Shown here piece after piece: positions 23,212-32,484 of a DNA stretch of 64,000 nucleotides (the stretch's first letter is position 1; each line of letters starts with the position of its first letter). The stretch is from Thermogemmatispora tikiterensis. Lineage in GTDB: Bacteria; Chloroflexota; Ktedonobacteria; Ktedonobacterales; Ktedonobacteraceae. The notes below the pieces were generated by a model, which was given only the letters and a program-made list of their open reading frames with translations, had not been told where the DNA came from and did not search any database. Where the stretch lies: contig NZ_MCIF01000002.1 of NCBI RefSeq assembly GCF_003268475.1, forward strand, positions 3,704,671 to 3,768,670, given 5' to 3'. A program made the translations under genes and the position numbers.

Positions 23212-24918
23212 ATGCCGGCCAGACCTCAGCCCCGCGCGCGCCCGCCCGCGCCTGCTGCGCTGCTCTTGCTGAGTCTGATGCTGCTCCTACTGCTCATGAG
23301 TGCCTGCGGCGGCGATTCCCAGGCCCGCCAGCAGGCCAGCCAGAGCAAGGATCAGCTCGATCAGCTGCTGCGCTATGCGCTCTCTATTGGTGTGCCTGCT
23401 ACGCTACTGCAACCGATCCAAAAGCAGGAGACGACTCTCAGCAGTGGCTCCCCTCCGTTTTCCCCATTCGACGATCGGCCAGTCACCGCCTACTATACAC
23501 GTTTGACCAATCAATACAAGCATTTGCAAGAACAAACTAAACAAGTCATTAATACGACTACTGAACAATTTCAGGCGCGGGCCCAGCAGGATATGCAGAA
23601 TTTTCAAGATGCTTTGACGGCGCGCCGCGTCGATGGTTTTGGCAACCTGCAATTTTTTACGCAGCAATATCAACGTGATCAGAGCCTGATGGCAACTGCG
23701 CGCTATCCTCGGGATTATGCTGCTATCAGTAATGAGGCCCAGACCCAAACCCAGGCTTTAGATCTGATGAAAGCGACGCATGATCGTCTGACGGCCTTGC
23801 AGAGTACGATCAAGCAGCTCCAGAAGGCCAACATCGATGTAACGGCCATGCAGGCCCAATATCAAGATGATGTGCAGACCTTCAACCAGGCCGTCAAGCC
23901 CACGGATTTTCAGCATTTGCAGAACCTGATCAATGCCCAATACGAGCTAGCGGTGGTCAATTCTATTCAGGCCGTACCCTATGTTGGCAGCGCCAAGCTG
24001 AATACGTTTAAGGCTCAGCTCGACGATCTGAAGAAGTATGGCGTTGATGCCAGTAGCTATCAGCAGCGCTACAATGCTGACAAGGCGGCGATGGAGCGGG
24101 CCACGACCCTGGAGCAGTATCTGGCAGTCTCGCGTCAGATCGACGCCGACATGGCCGCCATGTATCCCGATCTCGTCCGCGGAGAAGCCTACTGGCTGGT
24201 GAATGAGATCGATCGCCAGGCTCGCAGCTGGGGCAAAGCCAATTTCTATCATGATAAATTTGATGGGAACAATTACATTCTCGATGCTGGCTATACCCTT
24301 GACGGTATTGGCTACTGGCTCAATCGAGAGCTGAGCTGGACCTATACCACTGAGGACTACCAGGCGGTAGTCGATGAGGAGCAGAACGAGCTGTTCAATC
24401 TCCATATGATGGAGCAGAACTACAACGACCACACGCCATACAACAAGGTCCACCAGACCGACCTGCAAATCCTCGATCACTATCACCTGCGCAGCTCTCA
24501 GGTACTGATGGTCTCCTTCACCGAGCAGGCCATGCGCGTCTACGATCACGGTAAGCTGGTCAACGCCTTCCTGGTCACCACAGGCCGGGTCGAGCGTCCG
24601 GCCCTGCCCGGCGTCTGGCCGACGCAGAACCGTGAATCGCCGACGGAATTTAAGTCGAGCGATCCTCCGGGTTCCCCTTACTACTATCCTCCCACCCATA
24701 TCAACTATGCCATTCTCTATCACTGGGGTGGGTTCTTCGTCCATGATGCCTGGTGGCGTGTCGACTTCGGGCCTGGCACTCAGTTCCCCCACTATGACAG
24801 TGGAGGCGATGAGAGCTTTGCAGGAAACGGCAGCCACGGCTGTGTAAACGTCCAGGAGGATCAGATGGCCTGGCTCTATGGCCACACTGACTGGAACACC
24901 GTGATCGTGATCTACTGA
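23212..24918 (+). CDS. Lipoprotein with C-terminal L,D-transpeptidase (YkuD) domain
   Basis: 568 residues; ATG at 23212 with AGGAGGT inside the end of ffh. The N-terminus is a lipoprotein signal (LLLLSLMLLLLLMSAC; lipobox LMSA-C near residue 32). A long helical stalk of about 330 residues follows, with many Gln-rich heptad-like stretches. The C-terminal YkuD domain shows the His region HWGGFFVHDAWW and the catalytic SHGCVN, Cys about residue 544. Such enzymes form 3-3 cross-links in peptidoglycan or attach proteins to it on the outer side of the membrane. The helical stalk may span the wall. Last gene of the ffh transcript, closed by a terminator. Confidence 0.85.
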   Translation: MPARPQPRARPPAPAALLLLSLMLLLLLMSACGGDSQARQQASQSKDQLDQLLRYALSIGVPATLLQPIQKQETTLSSGSPPFSPFDDRPVTAYYTRLTNQYKHLQEQTKQVINTTTEQFQARAQQDMQNFQDALTARRVDGFGNLQFFTQQYQRDQSLMATARYPRDYAAISNEAQTQTQALDLMKATHDRLTALQSTIKQLQKANIDVTAMQAQYQDDVQTFNQAVKPTDFQHLQNLINAQYELAVVNSIQAVPYVGSAKLNTFKAQLDDLKKYGVDASSYQQRYNADKAAMERATTLEQYLAVSRQIDADMAAMYPDLVRGEAYWLVNEIDRQARSWGKANFYHDKFDGNNYILDAGYTLDGIGYWLNRELSWTYTTEDYQAVVDEEQNELFNLHMMEQNYNDHTPYNKVHQTDLQILDHYHLRSSQVLMVSFTEQAMRVYDHGKLVNAFLVTTGRVERPALPGVWPTQNRESPTEFKSSDPPGSPYYYPPTHINYAILYHWGGFFVHDAWWRVDFGPGTQFPHYDSGGDESFAGNGSHGCVNVQEDQMAWLYGHTDWNTVIVIY

Positions 24919-24961
24919 TCGTACTGATCGCCTGACCGTAATGGTGGCCGCAACAAGCACA

Positions 24962-24994
24962 CGGGCGCTGCTCCCTCAAACAGAGCAGCGCCCG
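24962..24994 (+). terminator. Intrinsic terminator after the L,D-transpeptidase gene
   Basis: Perfect 12-base stem CGGGCGCTGCTC / GAGCAGCGCCCG with a 9-base loop, followed by CTTTGT, 44 bases past the stop codon. Confidence 0.75.
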
Positions 24995-25064
24995 CTTTGT
25001 GGAACCGGGAGGAGGGCTGGTGCCTGGCCGGGTGGGGCGGAGAGCATGATCAGCTGAGGGAGGT

Positions 25065-25119
25065 GGCAGGCAGCCAGCCAGACAGCCAGCCAGACAGACA
25101 GACAAGCTGGCTGCCTGCC
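25065..25119. repeat. Long inverted repeat with internal CCAGACAG/CAGC tandem repeats
   Basis: Perfect 14-base arms GGCAGGCAGCCAGC (25065-25078) and GCTGGCTGCCTGCC (25106-25119). The 27-base loop is built of repeated CCAGC and CAGACAGA units, so several slipped hairpins are possible. It sits 8 bases beyond the stop of the minus-strand GH57 gene and after the terminator of the plus-strand gene, so it probably terminates or shields the convergent transcripts. Confidence 0.55.
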
Positions 25120-25126
25120 TGGGAAG

Positions 25127-26653
25127 TCAGGCCACATCCTCGCCTTCGCCGTTCGGTACCAGCTCCTGGGGAGTAGACAGGGGAGGCAGCAGATCGGCAG
25201 GCACCCGTGGCAGGTGCAGGTAGAGATCTACCCCACTCAGGGGACGACGCCAGCTGCGGGCCGCGCGCAGGTCCTGCAGAAAATCACGTTGTAGATCAAC
25301 GCCCAGGGCCTGCCAGAAGAGGCTGATGGCCCGTCGGGCGAAAGCCAGGGCATTGCGCGGCTCAATGCGGTCCAGATCCTCAAAGAAAAAGGCGCAGCTG
25401 GTGAAGCTGCACAGCAGGTAGTACTCGGCCTCCAACAGCAGCAGGGCGCGCCGACGTTTCTCAGCGAGGGCGGCTTTCGCCGTGGAACCAACGGGTCTGG
25501 CGAACTCCTCCCAGAAGCTTTCAGGCGAGCGCCAGCTATTGCGCAGAGCCAGATAGCCATTGCGGGCCGCCCAGGGGTCGCGTAGCACCTCTGCGGCGAA
25601 GCGTTCGAAGAGTTGATCGCCGCGGGTGGCTAGACGGTTCAGGGCCTGGCGCAAGGCCCCTTTCCAGTCGCTGCGTCCTTCGGTACAGGAGCAGCCGCGG
25701 GCCCAGCGATCGACGCCGTGAAAGCAGCTCCAGGATGTTGGCGTGCGTAGCGTCACCTCACGACGCGGTGGATGCAAGCGCAGATAGTGCTCCAGCGTGC
25801 AGAGCTGGAAACCAGCCGCCTCAGCGCTATAGCGCACCAGGCGAGTCAGGAACTTATCGCGCCAGATCCAATGGTGGCCGTACAGCTCGCCGTCGGTGGC
25901 GATCACAATCAGCTGCGGCTCACCTCGCTCCAGTTTTTCCGGCACCAGATGAGCGGGCAAGATTGTCGAAGCAAAGTGGTCGGCGTTCACCGTCACGTTG
26001 CCGTCGAACGAGACTGCTCCTGAGAGCGGAGCGTGGTAGAAGAAGACCGTCATGCTGCGATTGGCGGGCAGGCGCACCAGATACGGCTCCGTCACATCCA
26101 CCGGGGTGGCGGCCTGCCAGGGAGCCAGCACTGTAAAGGTGACGCCACAGCGCGCCAGCAGATCGAGCGTCTCCATATCCACCGCCGTCTCCGGCAGCCA
26201 CATCCCTACAGCCTCGCGACCGTAGCGCTGGCGGAAATCCTGCAGGCCCCAGATGATCTGCGTATACTTATCGCGACTATTGGCCAGGGGGAGGATCACA
26301 TGATGGTAGGGATGAGCCAGGGCGTTGCCGCTGCCGTAGCGCAGGCGGTGTTGCCGGTCGGCCTCAATGATGGTCTGATGAACGCCAGGGTGATGGTCGG
26401 CCAGCCAGGAGGCCAGCGTTGGCCCCATATCATAGCTGATCAGCTCGAAATTGCCGGCCTCGGCATTGGGGCGGTAACATTCCGCCGTAATCTTCTCGTT
26501 GAAATTGGCAAAGGGAGCGGCTTCGGCCTCGGCGGGAATAGCGCCAGTGAAAGGGTCCTCGCGCGGGGGCTGGTAGAAGTGCCCGTGGAGGCAGAGGAAG
26601 AGAGGCGCAGCGCCGGGCGTTGCAGCCTCGCTCACCGCTTGCTGTTCAAGCAT
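25127..26653 (-). CDS. Glycoside hydrolase family 57 protein with DUF3536-type C-terminus
   Basis: 508 residues, ATG at 26653 with AGAAGG upstream. The opening LFLCLHGHFYQPPREDPF is the GH57 N-terminal signature. Others include AECYRPNAEA, the nucleophile-region motif GMWLPETAVD and a later ATDGELYGHHW carrying the second acidic residue. The C-terminal ~200 residues, with SWSCFHGVDRWARGCSC and AEYYLLCSFTSCAFFFEDLD, match the DUF3536 extension. GH57 enzymes act on alpha-glucans such as glycogen, by hydrolysis or branching. No signal peptide, so it is cytoplasmic and probably part of storage polysaccharide metabolism. It is a single gene; the precise reaction is not known for this subgroup. Confidence 0.85.
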   Translation of the reverse strand: MLEQQAVSEAATPGAAPLFLCLHGHFYQPPREDPFTGAIPAEAEAAPFANFNEKITAECYRPNAEAGNFELISYDMGPTLASWLADHHPGVHQTIIEADRQHRLRYGSGNALAHPYHHVILPLANSRDKYTQIIWGLQDFRQRYGREAVGMWLPETAVDMETLDLLARCGVTFTVLAPWQAATPVDVTEPYLVRLPANRSMTVFFYHAPLSGAVSFDGNVTVNADHFASTILPAHLVPEKLERGEPQLIVIATDGELYGHHWIWRDKFLTRLVRYSAEAAGFQLCTLEHYLRLHPPRREVTLRTPTSWSCFHGVDRWARGCSCTEGRSDWKGALRQALNRLATRGDQLFERFAAEVLRDPWAARNGYLALRNSWRSPESFWEEFARPVGSTAKAALAEKRRRALLLLEAEYYLLCSFTSCAFFFEDLDRIEPRNALAFARRAISLFWQALGVDLQRDFLQDLRAARSWRRPLSGVDLYLHLPRVPADLLPPLSTPQELVPNGEGEDVA

Positions 26654-26836
26654 AGACCAATGAACCTTCTCATCTGCTCACAGAGTTAGCTGCTGCGCGA
26701 CCGACCCCGGCCTCTACCTGCGGCGCTCCTCTCTGCGCACAACCCAGCCAACCCGTGGCATATAAGATATACGCACGCAGAGAGAAGCGCGTTCCACTCA
26801 GCGTGTCGCGGCAGCCGTAGCCCGGCTGACCCTGGC

Positions 26837-26860
26837 CCAGCGATAGCTAGCTATCGCTGG
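26837..26860. repeat. Perfect 24-bp palindrome
   Basis: CCAGCGATAGCT followed directly by its exact complement AGCTATCGCTGG, with no spacer. It lies about 60 bases past the end of the HNH gene and upstream of GH57, both on the minus strand. It may be a terminator-like hairpin for HNH (no T-run) or a protein-binding site. AT-rich sequence with minus-strand -10-like strings lies nearby at 26757-26775. Confidence 0.5.
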
Positions 26861-26918
26861 CTGGCGTGCCTGTCGTAGCGCAGGGTCGGTGGCCCGGTGG
26901 CCCGGTAGCTTGCCCGGC

Positions 26919-27449
26919 TCAGGCCGAGCGCGACTGCGTACTCATCAAGAACTCCTCGTAAGCCTGACGGAGCTTCGGGTAACGCAGCAGAAAGACGCCG
27001 GCGTACTCCTGCGTTAGCGGACGAGGCTGGCGGATCAGACGCATATTGGCCTCTTTAAGGAGGCGATTGCCCTTCTTACTATTGCAGGCTTTGCAAGAAG
27101 TCACCAGGTTTTCCCAGGTGCTCTTGCCGCCACGCGAGCGCGGGATCACATGGTCGAGCGTCAGCTCGCGGGTCCGCTTGCCGCAGTACTGACAGGTTTC
27201 CTCGTCGCGCAGGAAGATATTGGCGCGCGTGGGCTGGAGGGCGACGCGCGGAACACGGACGTTGGCGAGCAATTGCACGATCACGGGCCGCTCGTGGTCG
27301 AGGCGGCGGGCCTGAATATTCTCCTCAATCGCCTTGCGAACCTCGTCGTCCAGGAAAGTCACCTTTTTCTTCGACAGCAGGACGACCAGACGACGCTCTG
27401 AGATGACCGAGAGAGGCTGAAAGGAAGAGTTCAGAACTAGGACAGGCAT
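26919..27449 (-). CDS. HNH endonuclease family protein
   Basis: 176 residues from the ATG at 27449 (MPVLVLNSSF), with GAGGAAGGAAAG upstream; the open frame to 27548 adds low-complexity sequence. The family pattern is clear: LVLNSSFQPLSVISERR at the start, zinc-binding CQYCGKR, the HNH core LTLDHVIPRSRGG and ENLVTSCKACNSKKGNR (second CxxC pair). This small HNH type is widespread in Chloroflexota, Actinobacteria and cyanobacteria chromosomes, usually single copy, with unknown biological substrate. Not linked here to phage or restriction genes, so a housekeeping nucleic-acid role is as likely as defence. Confidence 0.8.
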   Translation of the reverse strand: MPVLVLNSSFQPLSVISERRLVVLLSKKKVTFLDDEVRKAIEENIQARRLDHERPVIVQLLANVRVPRVALQPTRANIFLRDEETCQYCGKRTRELTLDHVIPRSRGGKSTWENLVTSCKACNSKKGNRLLKEANMRLIRQPRPLTQEYAGVFLLRYPKLRQAYEEFLMSTQSRSA

Positions 27450-27908
27450 GAATGGCTTTCCTTCCTCTCTGTCAGAGCTGAACCACCGGGCAGACAGCGA
27501 GGAGGAAGCCGAACCGGGGCTAGAGGAGGAGAGAGGCCGGGGCCTCACCTCTCGTCAGCTTCTCATCGCCGCCTGCGTTGCTCACCGATTGGCCAGGGAG
27601 ACGGGCGTTGACATTGCACGATCAGGCAGGGGTTGGACAGACCACCGATCTGAGCGCTGAGGAGCTGGTGAACCGCCAGTGAGCTGCTGAGAAGTGGATA
27701 GAGGGTGCGAGAAGACGAGACTCTATCCATCATACCTTCTGCTTTGCGCAAGCGGTGCTGCACCGTAATCGAATGCTCCATGCTCCAGCGGATCGGACCG
27801 GTAGTCGAGCCTGACCTAACCTCAGCCGACCGTTGAGCTAGCCGGCTGTTGGGCCGGCCAGGTAACAAACCAACGAGAGATGAGCTCCAGGAAGAGAAAG
27901 TGCCAACT
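27450..27908. other. Intergenic region upstream of the HNH gene
   Basis: 459 bases. A TATGAT on the minus strand at 27733-27728 could be a -10 for HNH but lacks a spaced -35. Short hairpins (for example GAGGCC/GGCCTC near 27530) are present. No gene seen. Confidence 0.3.
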
Positions 27909-27984
27909 TGGTCGGGGTGAGAGGACTCGAACCTCCGACCTCAGCGTCCCGAACGCTGCGCGCTAGCCACTGCGCTACACCCCG
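27909..27984 (-). tRNA. tRNA-Pro (anticodon CGG)
   Basis: Minus-strand cloverleaf: acceptor CGGGGTG/CACCCCG, anticodon stem-loop CAGCG-TTCGGGA-CGCTG giving anticodon CGG, T arm GGAGG-TTCGAGT-CCTCT. The 3' CCA is encoded (27911-27909). It begins about 235 bases after a strong promoter. Confidence 0.95.
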
Positions 27985-28218
27985 CTAAACCGACTCGTGC
28001 AAGTTCTTCGCCGGTCTCGCTCGTTTGCCCTGCTCGGTTATTCCCCTTCTGCGCAATCGATGAGGCGAAACGAACATCCTACGAGAACATCACCAGCCCA
28101 GCCTGAGCTGGTGGTGAGGCCGGGCGAAAACGTTGCGTTGCAGGCAGTCGCTACGTCTGTGGCTCTTGACGAGCGGCCTGCGGGCGCAGGCGTTCTCGCA
28201 TGCCTCTTGTCATTGCAT

Positions 28219-28248
28219 AGTATAGCACAGGCGGTCTTGGCTTGGCAA
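28219..28248 (-). promoter_or_regulatory. Promoter of tRNA-Pro
   Basis: Minus strand TTGCCA, 18-base spacer ending in TGC, TATACT. It combines a -35 with an extended -10. The leader between it and the tRNA contains a CACCAGC/GCTGGTG hairpin near 28090-28113 but no gene. Confidence 0.6.
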
Positions 28249-28286
28249 TAGGGTAGACGAGAGAAAAGGGCGAGGTTGCTGAGCTG

Positions 28287-28661
28287 TTAGCCGGGCGCGG
28301 CCTCGCTGGAAGGGTTGCTGGCTGTCTCTGGCGTGCTCTCGCCAGGTGCGGGAGCCTTGACCGCTGCTTCAGGCGGCTGAGACTGGGCTTTCTCCTCGGC
28401 CTCCTCTATCAGGCTCCCGTCGGGTCGCTCGTAGATGGTTCCCTTGAGGGAGGAATAGCCGATAGTAAAGCCGCCGGGCACGTGGCGCAGCCGCTCCCAA
28501 TAGACCGGGAAGTCGGCGCGGCGGATGAACTCCTCGATCTGGCGGCGCACGTCGTTCTCATCGATGGCATAAAATTGCTGGAGGTAAAGGGCGGAGTCTC
28601 CCCGGTTGTATTCAAAGAGCCAGAGGCTCTTCTTAATGAGCTTCCCTTCTTCTTCCATCAT
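28287..28661 (-). CDS. Small hypothetical protein
   Basis: 124 residues; two adjacent ATGs (28661, 28658) behind AAGGAGCTAG. The first 85 residues look like a compact domain (KKSLWLFEYNRGDSALYLQQ, VPGGFTIGYSSLKG); the last 40 are Pro/Ala/Glu-rich and likely disordered. It has its own good promoter, which supports a real gene. I do not recognise the family. Divergent from the Rrf2 regulator gene. Confidence 0.6.
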   Translation of the reverse strand: MMEEEGKLIKKSLWLFEYNRGDSALYLQQFYAIDENDVRRQIEEFIRRADFPVYWERLRHVPGGFTIGYSSLKGTIYERPDGSLIEEAEEKAQSQPPEAAVKAPAPGESTPETASNPSSEAAPG

Positions 28662-28733
28662 CTAGCTCCTTGCTGTTCACTGTCTACTCCCCTTGCTGTG
28701 GAGTCCTCTCAATCGCATTACAGCTCTCCCTCT

Positions 28734-28762
28734 ATAGTAGCCGTTTTTCGCTCTTCTTTGAA
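28734..28762 (-). promoter_or_regulatory. Promoter of the small hypothetical gene
   Basis: Minus strand TTCAAA, 17-base spacer, TACTAT, about 75 bases before the ATG. Confidence 0.5.
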
Positions 28763-28894
28763 GATAGGATTGATATCATGCCAATGGAATGATCGGTCGG
28801 TCTCTGAGGCCAGTTCTGGTGGCTTCCAGGCTGGTCGTACCGTGTAGCACTATGGCGGAGCAGCCTGGCGGCGGCGAGCCGCCACAGAGCGAGG

Positions 28895-28924
28895 TTGACG
28901 CTCTCCCGCCGGAAGTGCTAGAAT
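28895..28924 (+). promoter_or_regulatory. Promoter of the Rrf2/IscR-type regulator
   Basis: TTGACG, 18-base spacer, TAGAAT, about 95 bases before the ATG at 29020. Confidence 0.55.
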
Positions 28925-28936
28925 ATATCCTAGTGA

Positions 28937-28961
28937 GCAGGTCGGATTAAGAGTAACCTGC
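28937..28961 (+). promoter_or_regulatory. Inverted repeat in the regulator's leader, candidate autoregulatory site
   Basis: GCAGGT-N13-ACCTGC just downstream of the predicted transcription start of the Rrf2-type gene. Spacing suits an Rrf2 dimer, which often represses its own gene; the sequence could instead be a weak RNA hairpin. Confidence 0.35.
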
Positions 28962-29019
28962 GTAGGAGCGATGAAAGCGAGGAATCAGCATTCCCCACGG
29001 GGCGAGAAAGGAGCGAGCC

Positions 29020-29523
29020 ATGATTTTGAGAGTCTCCACAAAAGGCGAGTATGGTGTACGCCTCATGGTTGATCTGGCTCGCCACTACTACAGCTCGCGC
29101 CCGCGGTCATTGACCGATATTGCCCAGGCCGAGCAGTTGTCTCTGGCGTACCTGGAGCAGCTGGTGAAGCTTCTGCGTGAGTCTGAGCCGCCGCTGGTGA
29201 TCAGCACACGCGGGGCGCATGGCGGTTATCGGCTGAGTCGCCCGCCGGAGGAGATCACGATGGGGGAGATTGTGCGGGTCCTGGAAGGGCCGATTGCACC
29301 CATGATCTGTGCGACCGAGGGAGAGATGACGCAGATCTGCAGTCTGCTTGACTCCTGCAAGACGAAGTTCCTCTGGGCCAGGGTACGCGATGCGGTTGCT
29401 CAGACGCTGGATTCGATGACTCTCGCCGATTTGGTGGGCGCCTCCGAGCAGGAGACGCAGAACGCTCCAACGCACTTTATCTCCATCTCGGACATCCGTG
29501 TGGCTCCGTCTTCGGCGCTGTGA
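29020..29523 (+). CDS. Rrf2/IscR/SufR-type Fe-S-responsive transcription regulator
   Basis: 167 residues; ATG at 29020 behind AAAGGAGCGAG. The Rrf2 winged helix is clear: VSTKGEYGVRLMVDLARHYY, SLTDIAQAEQLSLAYLEQLV and STRGAHGGYRLSRPPEEITMGEIV. The wing is followed by C97, C107 and C113, placed like the three Cys ligands of a 2Fe-2S cluster in IscR (C92, C98, C104), although the first spacing is longer. Location just before sufC-sufD-sufS-sufU strongly suggests that it senses Fe-S status and controls that operon. It has its own promoter and a possible operator; a 438-base gap separates it from sufC. Confidence 0.85.
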   Translation: MILRVSTKGEYGVRLMVDLARHYYSSRPRSLTDIAQAEQLSLAYLEQLVKLLRESEPPLVISTRGAHGGYRLSRPPEEITMGEIVRVLEGPIAPMICATEGEMTQICSLLDSCKTKFLWARVRDAVAQTLDSMTLADLVGASEQETQNAPTHFISISDIRVAPSSAL

Positions 29524-29545
29524 GCTGAGCTGAGCTGAGCTGAGC
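29521..29545 (+). repeat. (TGAGC)5 microsatellite
   Basis: Five exact TGAGC units whose first triplet is the stop codon of the Rrf2-type gene. Slippage would not alter the protein. Confidence 0.7.
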
Positions 29546-29961
29546 CGAGGCGGCTGGGGCTGGTGGGCCGGGGAGAGGCCGGTGGGGCCTGCCGATGGGG
29601 CGAGGGTTGGGTGGGTTGGCGTTGGTTGGCTAAAGTGGTCGCAAGATGACCGCGAGGAGAGCTGAAAACTCGGCTCGATTCAAGGGCCGCGGCAGACTCC
29701 CAGTTTTAGATACAGTGACATAGACAGGCAGACAGACTGACAGGCTGATGAGCGAACAGCTCTTTGCCTCCCTGCTCAGCTTGGTACAACACCCAGGCAG
29801 CCAGCCTGTCAACGACCTAACTAACCAGCTCGCTCCGCCTCTGTTTGCGGCTCTGCTCCGGTCCTACCTGTGCAGCCTTGCAGAGGACGGGAAGCGATGG
29901 CTGTCAGGCTGAGGTAGTGTAATCGTATCTCAAGCTCTTCCAAGGAGGATGGTTTTCGCTA
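29524..29961. other. 438-base region between the Rrf2-type gene and sufC
   Basis: Contains the TGAGC repeat, a G-rich block (29550-29635) with a G-quadruplex motif, and a TGTAAT at 29918-29923 that may be the suf -10 box, 38 bases before the sufC ATG, though no good -35 is visible. No gene seen. Confidence 0.4.
29597..29615 (+). other. G-quadruplex motif upstream of the suf operon
   Basis: GGGGCGAGGGTTGGGTGGG: four G-runs of at least three with loops of 3, 2 and 1 bases, a textbook compact quadruplex pattern, on the coding strand. More GGG runs lie just upstream. Confidence 0.5.
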
Positions 29962-30777
29962 ATGGCTTCAGAATTGGTCATTAAGAATCTTCACGCCAGC
30001 ATCGAGGGCAAACCCATTTTGCGCGGCGTCGACCTGGTGGTGCGTCAGGGCGAGGTTCATGCCCTGATGGGCCCCAATGGCTCCGGCAAGAGTACGCTCG
30101 CCAACGTCATTATGGGCAACCCCAAGTACGAGGTCACCGACGGCGAAATCTGGTTTAAGGGGGAGAATATTCTCGAATATTCGCCGGATCGTCGTGCTCG
30201 CATGGGCCTCTTCCTGGCGTTCCAATATCCGATGGCAATCCCAGGGGTGAGTGTGGCCAACTTCCTGCGCCGCGCGCTGGAGGCTGTACGCGAGGGACCC
30301 CGGCCCGTTGGCGAGGAGAACCCCAGCGGCAGACCCGCCCCGCGCAAGACGATCCCTCCCTCTGAGTTCCGCAATCTGCTGCGCGAAAAGATGAAGCTGC
30401 TGAAGGTCGATAACAGCTTCATCAACCGCTCGATCAACGATGGCTTCTCCGGCGGCGAGAAGAAGCGTGCAGAGATCCTGCAGATGGCCCTGCTGGAGCC
30501 GGAGATCGCCATGATGGATGAGACCGACTCGGGCCTCGATATCGACGCCCTTAAGATCGTCTCCGATAGCGTCAATGCCCTCCGCGGTCCCAAGCTGGGC
30601 CTGCTGGTAATTACGCACTATCAGCGCATCCTCAATTACATTGTGCCTGATTTCGTGCATGTAATGTTCGACGGTCGTATTGTGCGTTCCGGCGGCAAGG
30701 AGCTGGCCCTGGAGCTGGAGGAGAAGGGTTACGAGTGGCTCCGTCCCGAGGGGAGCGAGGTGGCTGTCAATGACTGA
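29962..30777 (+). CDS. sufC: Fe-S cluster assembly ATPase SufC
   Basis: 271 residues; ATG at 29962 after AAGGAGGATGG. ABC ATPase with Walker [17 protein letters not shown], the SufC-specific [19 protein letters not shown], signature [20 protein letters not shown] and Walker B with [12 protein letters not shown]. An insertion of about 25 residues (near [15 protein letters not shown]) lengthens the protein compared with the usual ~250. SufC powers the SufBCD scaffold in the cytoplasm during Fe-S assembly. Its stop overlaps the sufD start (ATGACTGA), so translation is coupled. Confidence 0.95.
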   Translation: MASELVIKNLHASIEGKPILRGVDLVVRQGEVHALMGPNGSGKSTLANVIMGNPKYEVTDGEIWFKGENILEYSPDRRARMGLFLAFQYPMAIPGVSVANFLRRALEAVREGPRPVGEENPSGRPAPRKTIPPSEFRNLLREKMKLLKVDNSFINRSINDGFSGGEKKRAEILQMALLEPEIAMMDETDSGLDIDALKIVSDSVNALRGPKLGLLVITHYQRILNYIVPDFVHVMFDGRIVRSGGKELALELEEKGYEWLRPEGSEVAVND

Positions 30778-32230
30778 GGCTCTGGCGACAACCGGCTTTT
30801 CTCGTGAGGCGGTGATCGCGCTCTCGCGTCGCAAGGGTGAGCCTGAGTGGATGCTGCAGAAGCGGCTGCAAGCTTGGGAAATTTATGAGCAGACGCCAGC
30901 TCCCCTGGGACGGCGTGGCGACCTGGGGACGCTGCAGCGATTGGCGCGCTTCCATTTTCAGGAGCTGTATCCCTATCTGCCTGCCGATGGCAATGGGGCG
31001 CTGCCGGCTCCCATCGAGGAGGGGCTGCGTGATGCTCTCGTCGGCGCCTCGGAGCGTTCGGGCCTGGTGCTGCAGCGCAATAGCTCGGTGGTGCGTGTCG
31101 AGTTGTCCGAGGAGCTGAGGAGCCGCGGCGTGATTCTCACCGACCTTGATACGGCGGTGCGCGAGCACGGCGATCTGGTGCAGCGCTACTTTATGACTCA
31201 GGCTGTGCCCTTGGCCACCGATAAGTATACGGCTCTCCACGCGGCCTTCTGGAGTGGTGGCATCTTTCTCTACATTCCCAGTGGCGTGGAGATCGAGGAG
31301 CCGATCCTGGCTCAGATCTGGCTCGATGCCCCGGCGGCGGCGGCCTTCGCCCACACCTTGATTATCGCTGATGAGCTGAGCAGCGCTCGCTATGTGGAGG
31401 AATATGCCTCGGCTTTCGAGGGCGAGCAGCCTTCTCTGCTAAGCGCAGTGGTCGAGGTCTTTACAAAGAATGGGGCGCGCATCGAGTACACCAGCCTCCA
31501 GGACCTGGGGCGCAATGTCTGGAGTGTGATGCATAAGAATTCGATCCACGAGGCCGATAGCAGCGTCTCGTGGGTAATGGCCGATCTTGGCAGCCGCCTG
31601 ACGTTCTCCAATATCGGCTCGAATCTGATCGGTAATGGCAGCGCCACCGAGCTGGTGGGTGTCTTCTTCAGCGACCAGGATCAGCGCTTTGTGATTAAGA
31701 GCCTCTCGAATCACGTGGGCCTGTCGACGAACGCTGAGACCCTGGTGCATGGGGCGCTGGCCGATGAGTCGCGCGTGGAGTTCGATGGGATGATCCGCGT
31801 GCAGCCAGGAGCTCAGCAGACGGCTTCCTTCCTGTCGGAGCATAATCTGCTGCTGAGCAAGCATTGCCGTGCGGAGGCCATTCCTGGTCTGGAGATCGGC
31901 GCCAACGAGGTGAGCGCGAGCCACGGTGCAACGACCGGCCAGGTTGATGAGGAGCAGCTCTTCTACTTGATGGCTCGGGGCCTTCCCAGGGACGAGGCCG
32001 AGCGGATCATTGTCCAGGGCTTCTTTGAGCCGGTCCTGCAGCGTATTACGCTCGATAGTCTGCGCACGCGCCTGCGCCGTAATATTGTGCGCCGCATGCG
32101 GGGCGGCCATGAGTCGGAAGCCGACTGGATCGAGGCTCAGGAGCGCTGGGAGATCGAAGGCGTCGATGAGGGCGCGGTGAGCTTTGATCGTCCTTCGGAA
32201 GAGGAGGAGATCCGTCTGCTGCCAGAGTAG
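30770..32230 (+). CDS. sufD: Fe-S cluster assembly protein SufD (SufB/SufD family)
   Basis: 486 residues from the ATG at 30770, overlapping the sufC stop. The opening [20 protein letters not shown] is shared by SufB and SufD. The core sequence fits SufD better: [76 protein letters not shown]. It should form the beta-helix platform that binds SufC. No second SufB/SufD gene is found beside it, although most Suf systems need both. Either sufB is elsewhere or this single protein does both jobs; hence the SufD label is probable, not certain. Confidence 0.85.
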   Translation: MTEALATTGFSREAVIALSRRKGEPEWMLQKRLQAWEIYEQTPAPLGRRGDLGTLQRLARFHFQELYPYLPADGNGALPAPIEEGLRDALVGASERSGLVLQRNSSVVRVELSEELRSRGVILTDLDTAVREHGDLVQRYFMTQAVPLATDKYTALHAAFWSGGIFLYIPSGVEIEEPILAQIWLDAPAAAAFAHTLIIADELSSARYVEEYASAFEGEQPSLLSAVVEVFTKNGARIEYTSLQDLGRNVWSVMHKNSIHEADSSVSWVMADLGSRLTFSNIGSNLIGNGSATELVGVFFSDQDQRFVIKSLSNHVGLSTNAETLVHGALADESRVEFDGMIRVQPGAQQTASFLSEHNLLLSKHCRAEAIPGLEIGANEVSASHGATTGQVDEEQLFYLMARGLPRDEAERIIVQGFFEPVLQRITLDSLRTRLRRNIVRRMRGGHESEADWIEAQERWEIEGVDEGAVSFDRPSEEEEIRLLPE

Positions 32231-32484
32231 GCCCGGGGAGTGGTGCCTACTGCCCCCGTCTGGCCAGGGACGGAGGATGCGAGCCTTGCTCGCTCGCGGC
32301 TCCTCCTCTCTTTCTTTGCTTTCTGGCTGGCTGTTGGCTGCTGTTGCGCTCGCCGGGGGACGCGAGGGAGGATCTGGGCTGGCTATCGCTCTTCCTTCCT
32401 CCCTGCTTGTCTGCCTGATACTCTACGGGAGATGCAGTCCCATCCGACGAGCGAATTGTTGAAAGAAAGAGATCAGGGAATACC

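Noticed and set aside
23947..24960. Minus-strand open frame across the L,D-transpeptidase gene
   Set aside because: No ribosome site or domain; the plus-strand gene has a lipobox and the SHGCVN motif.
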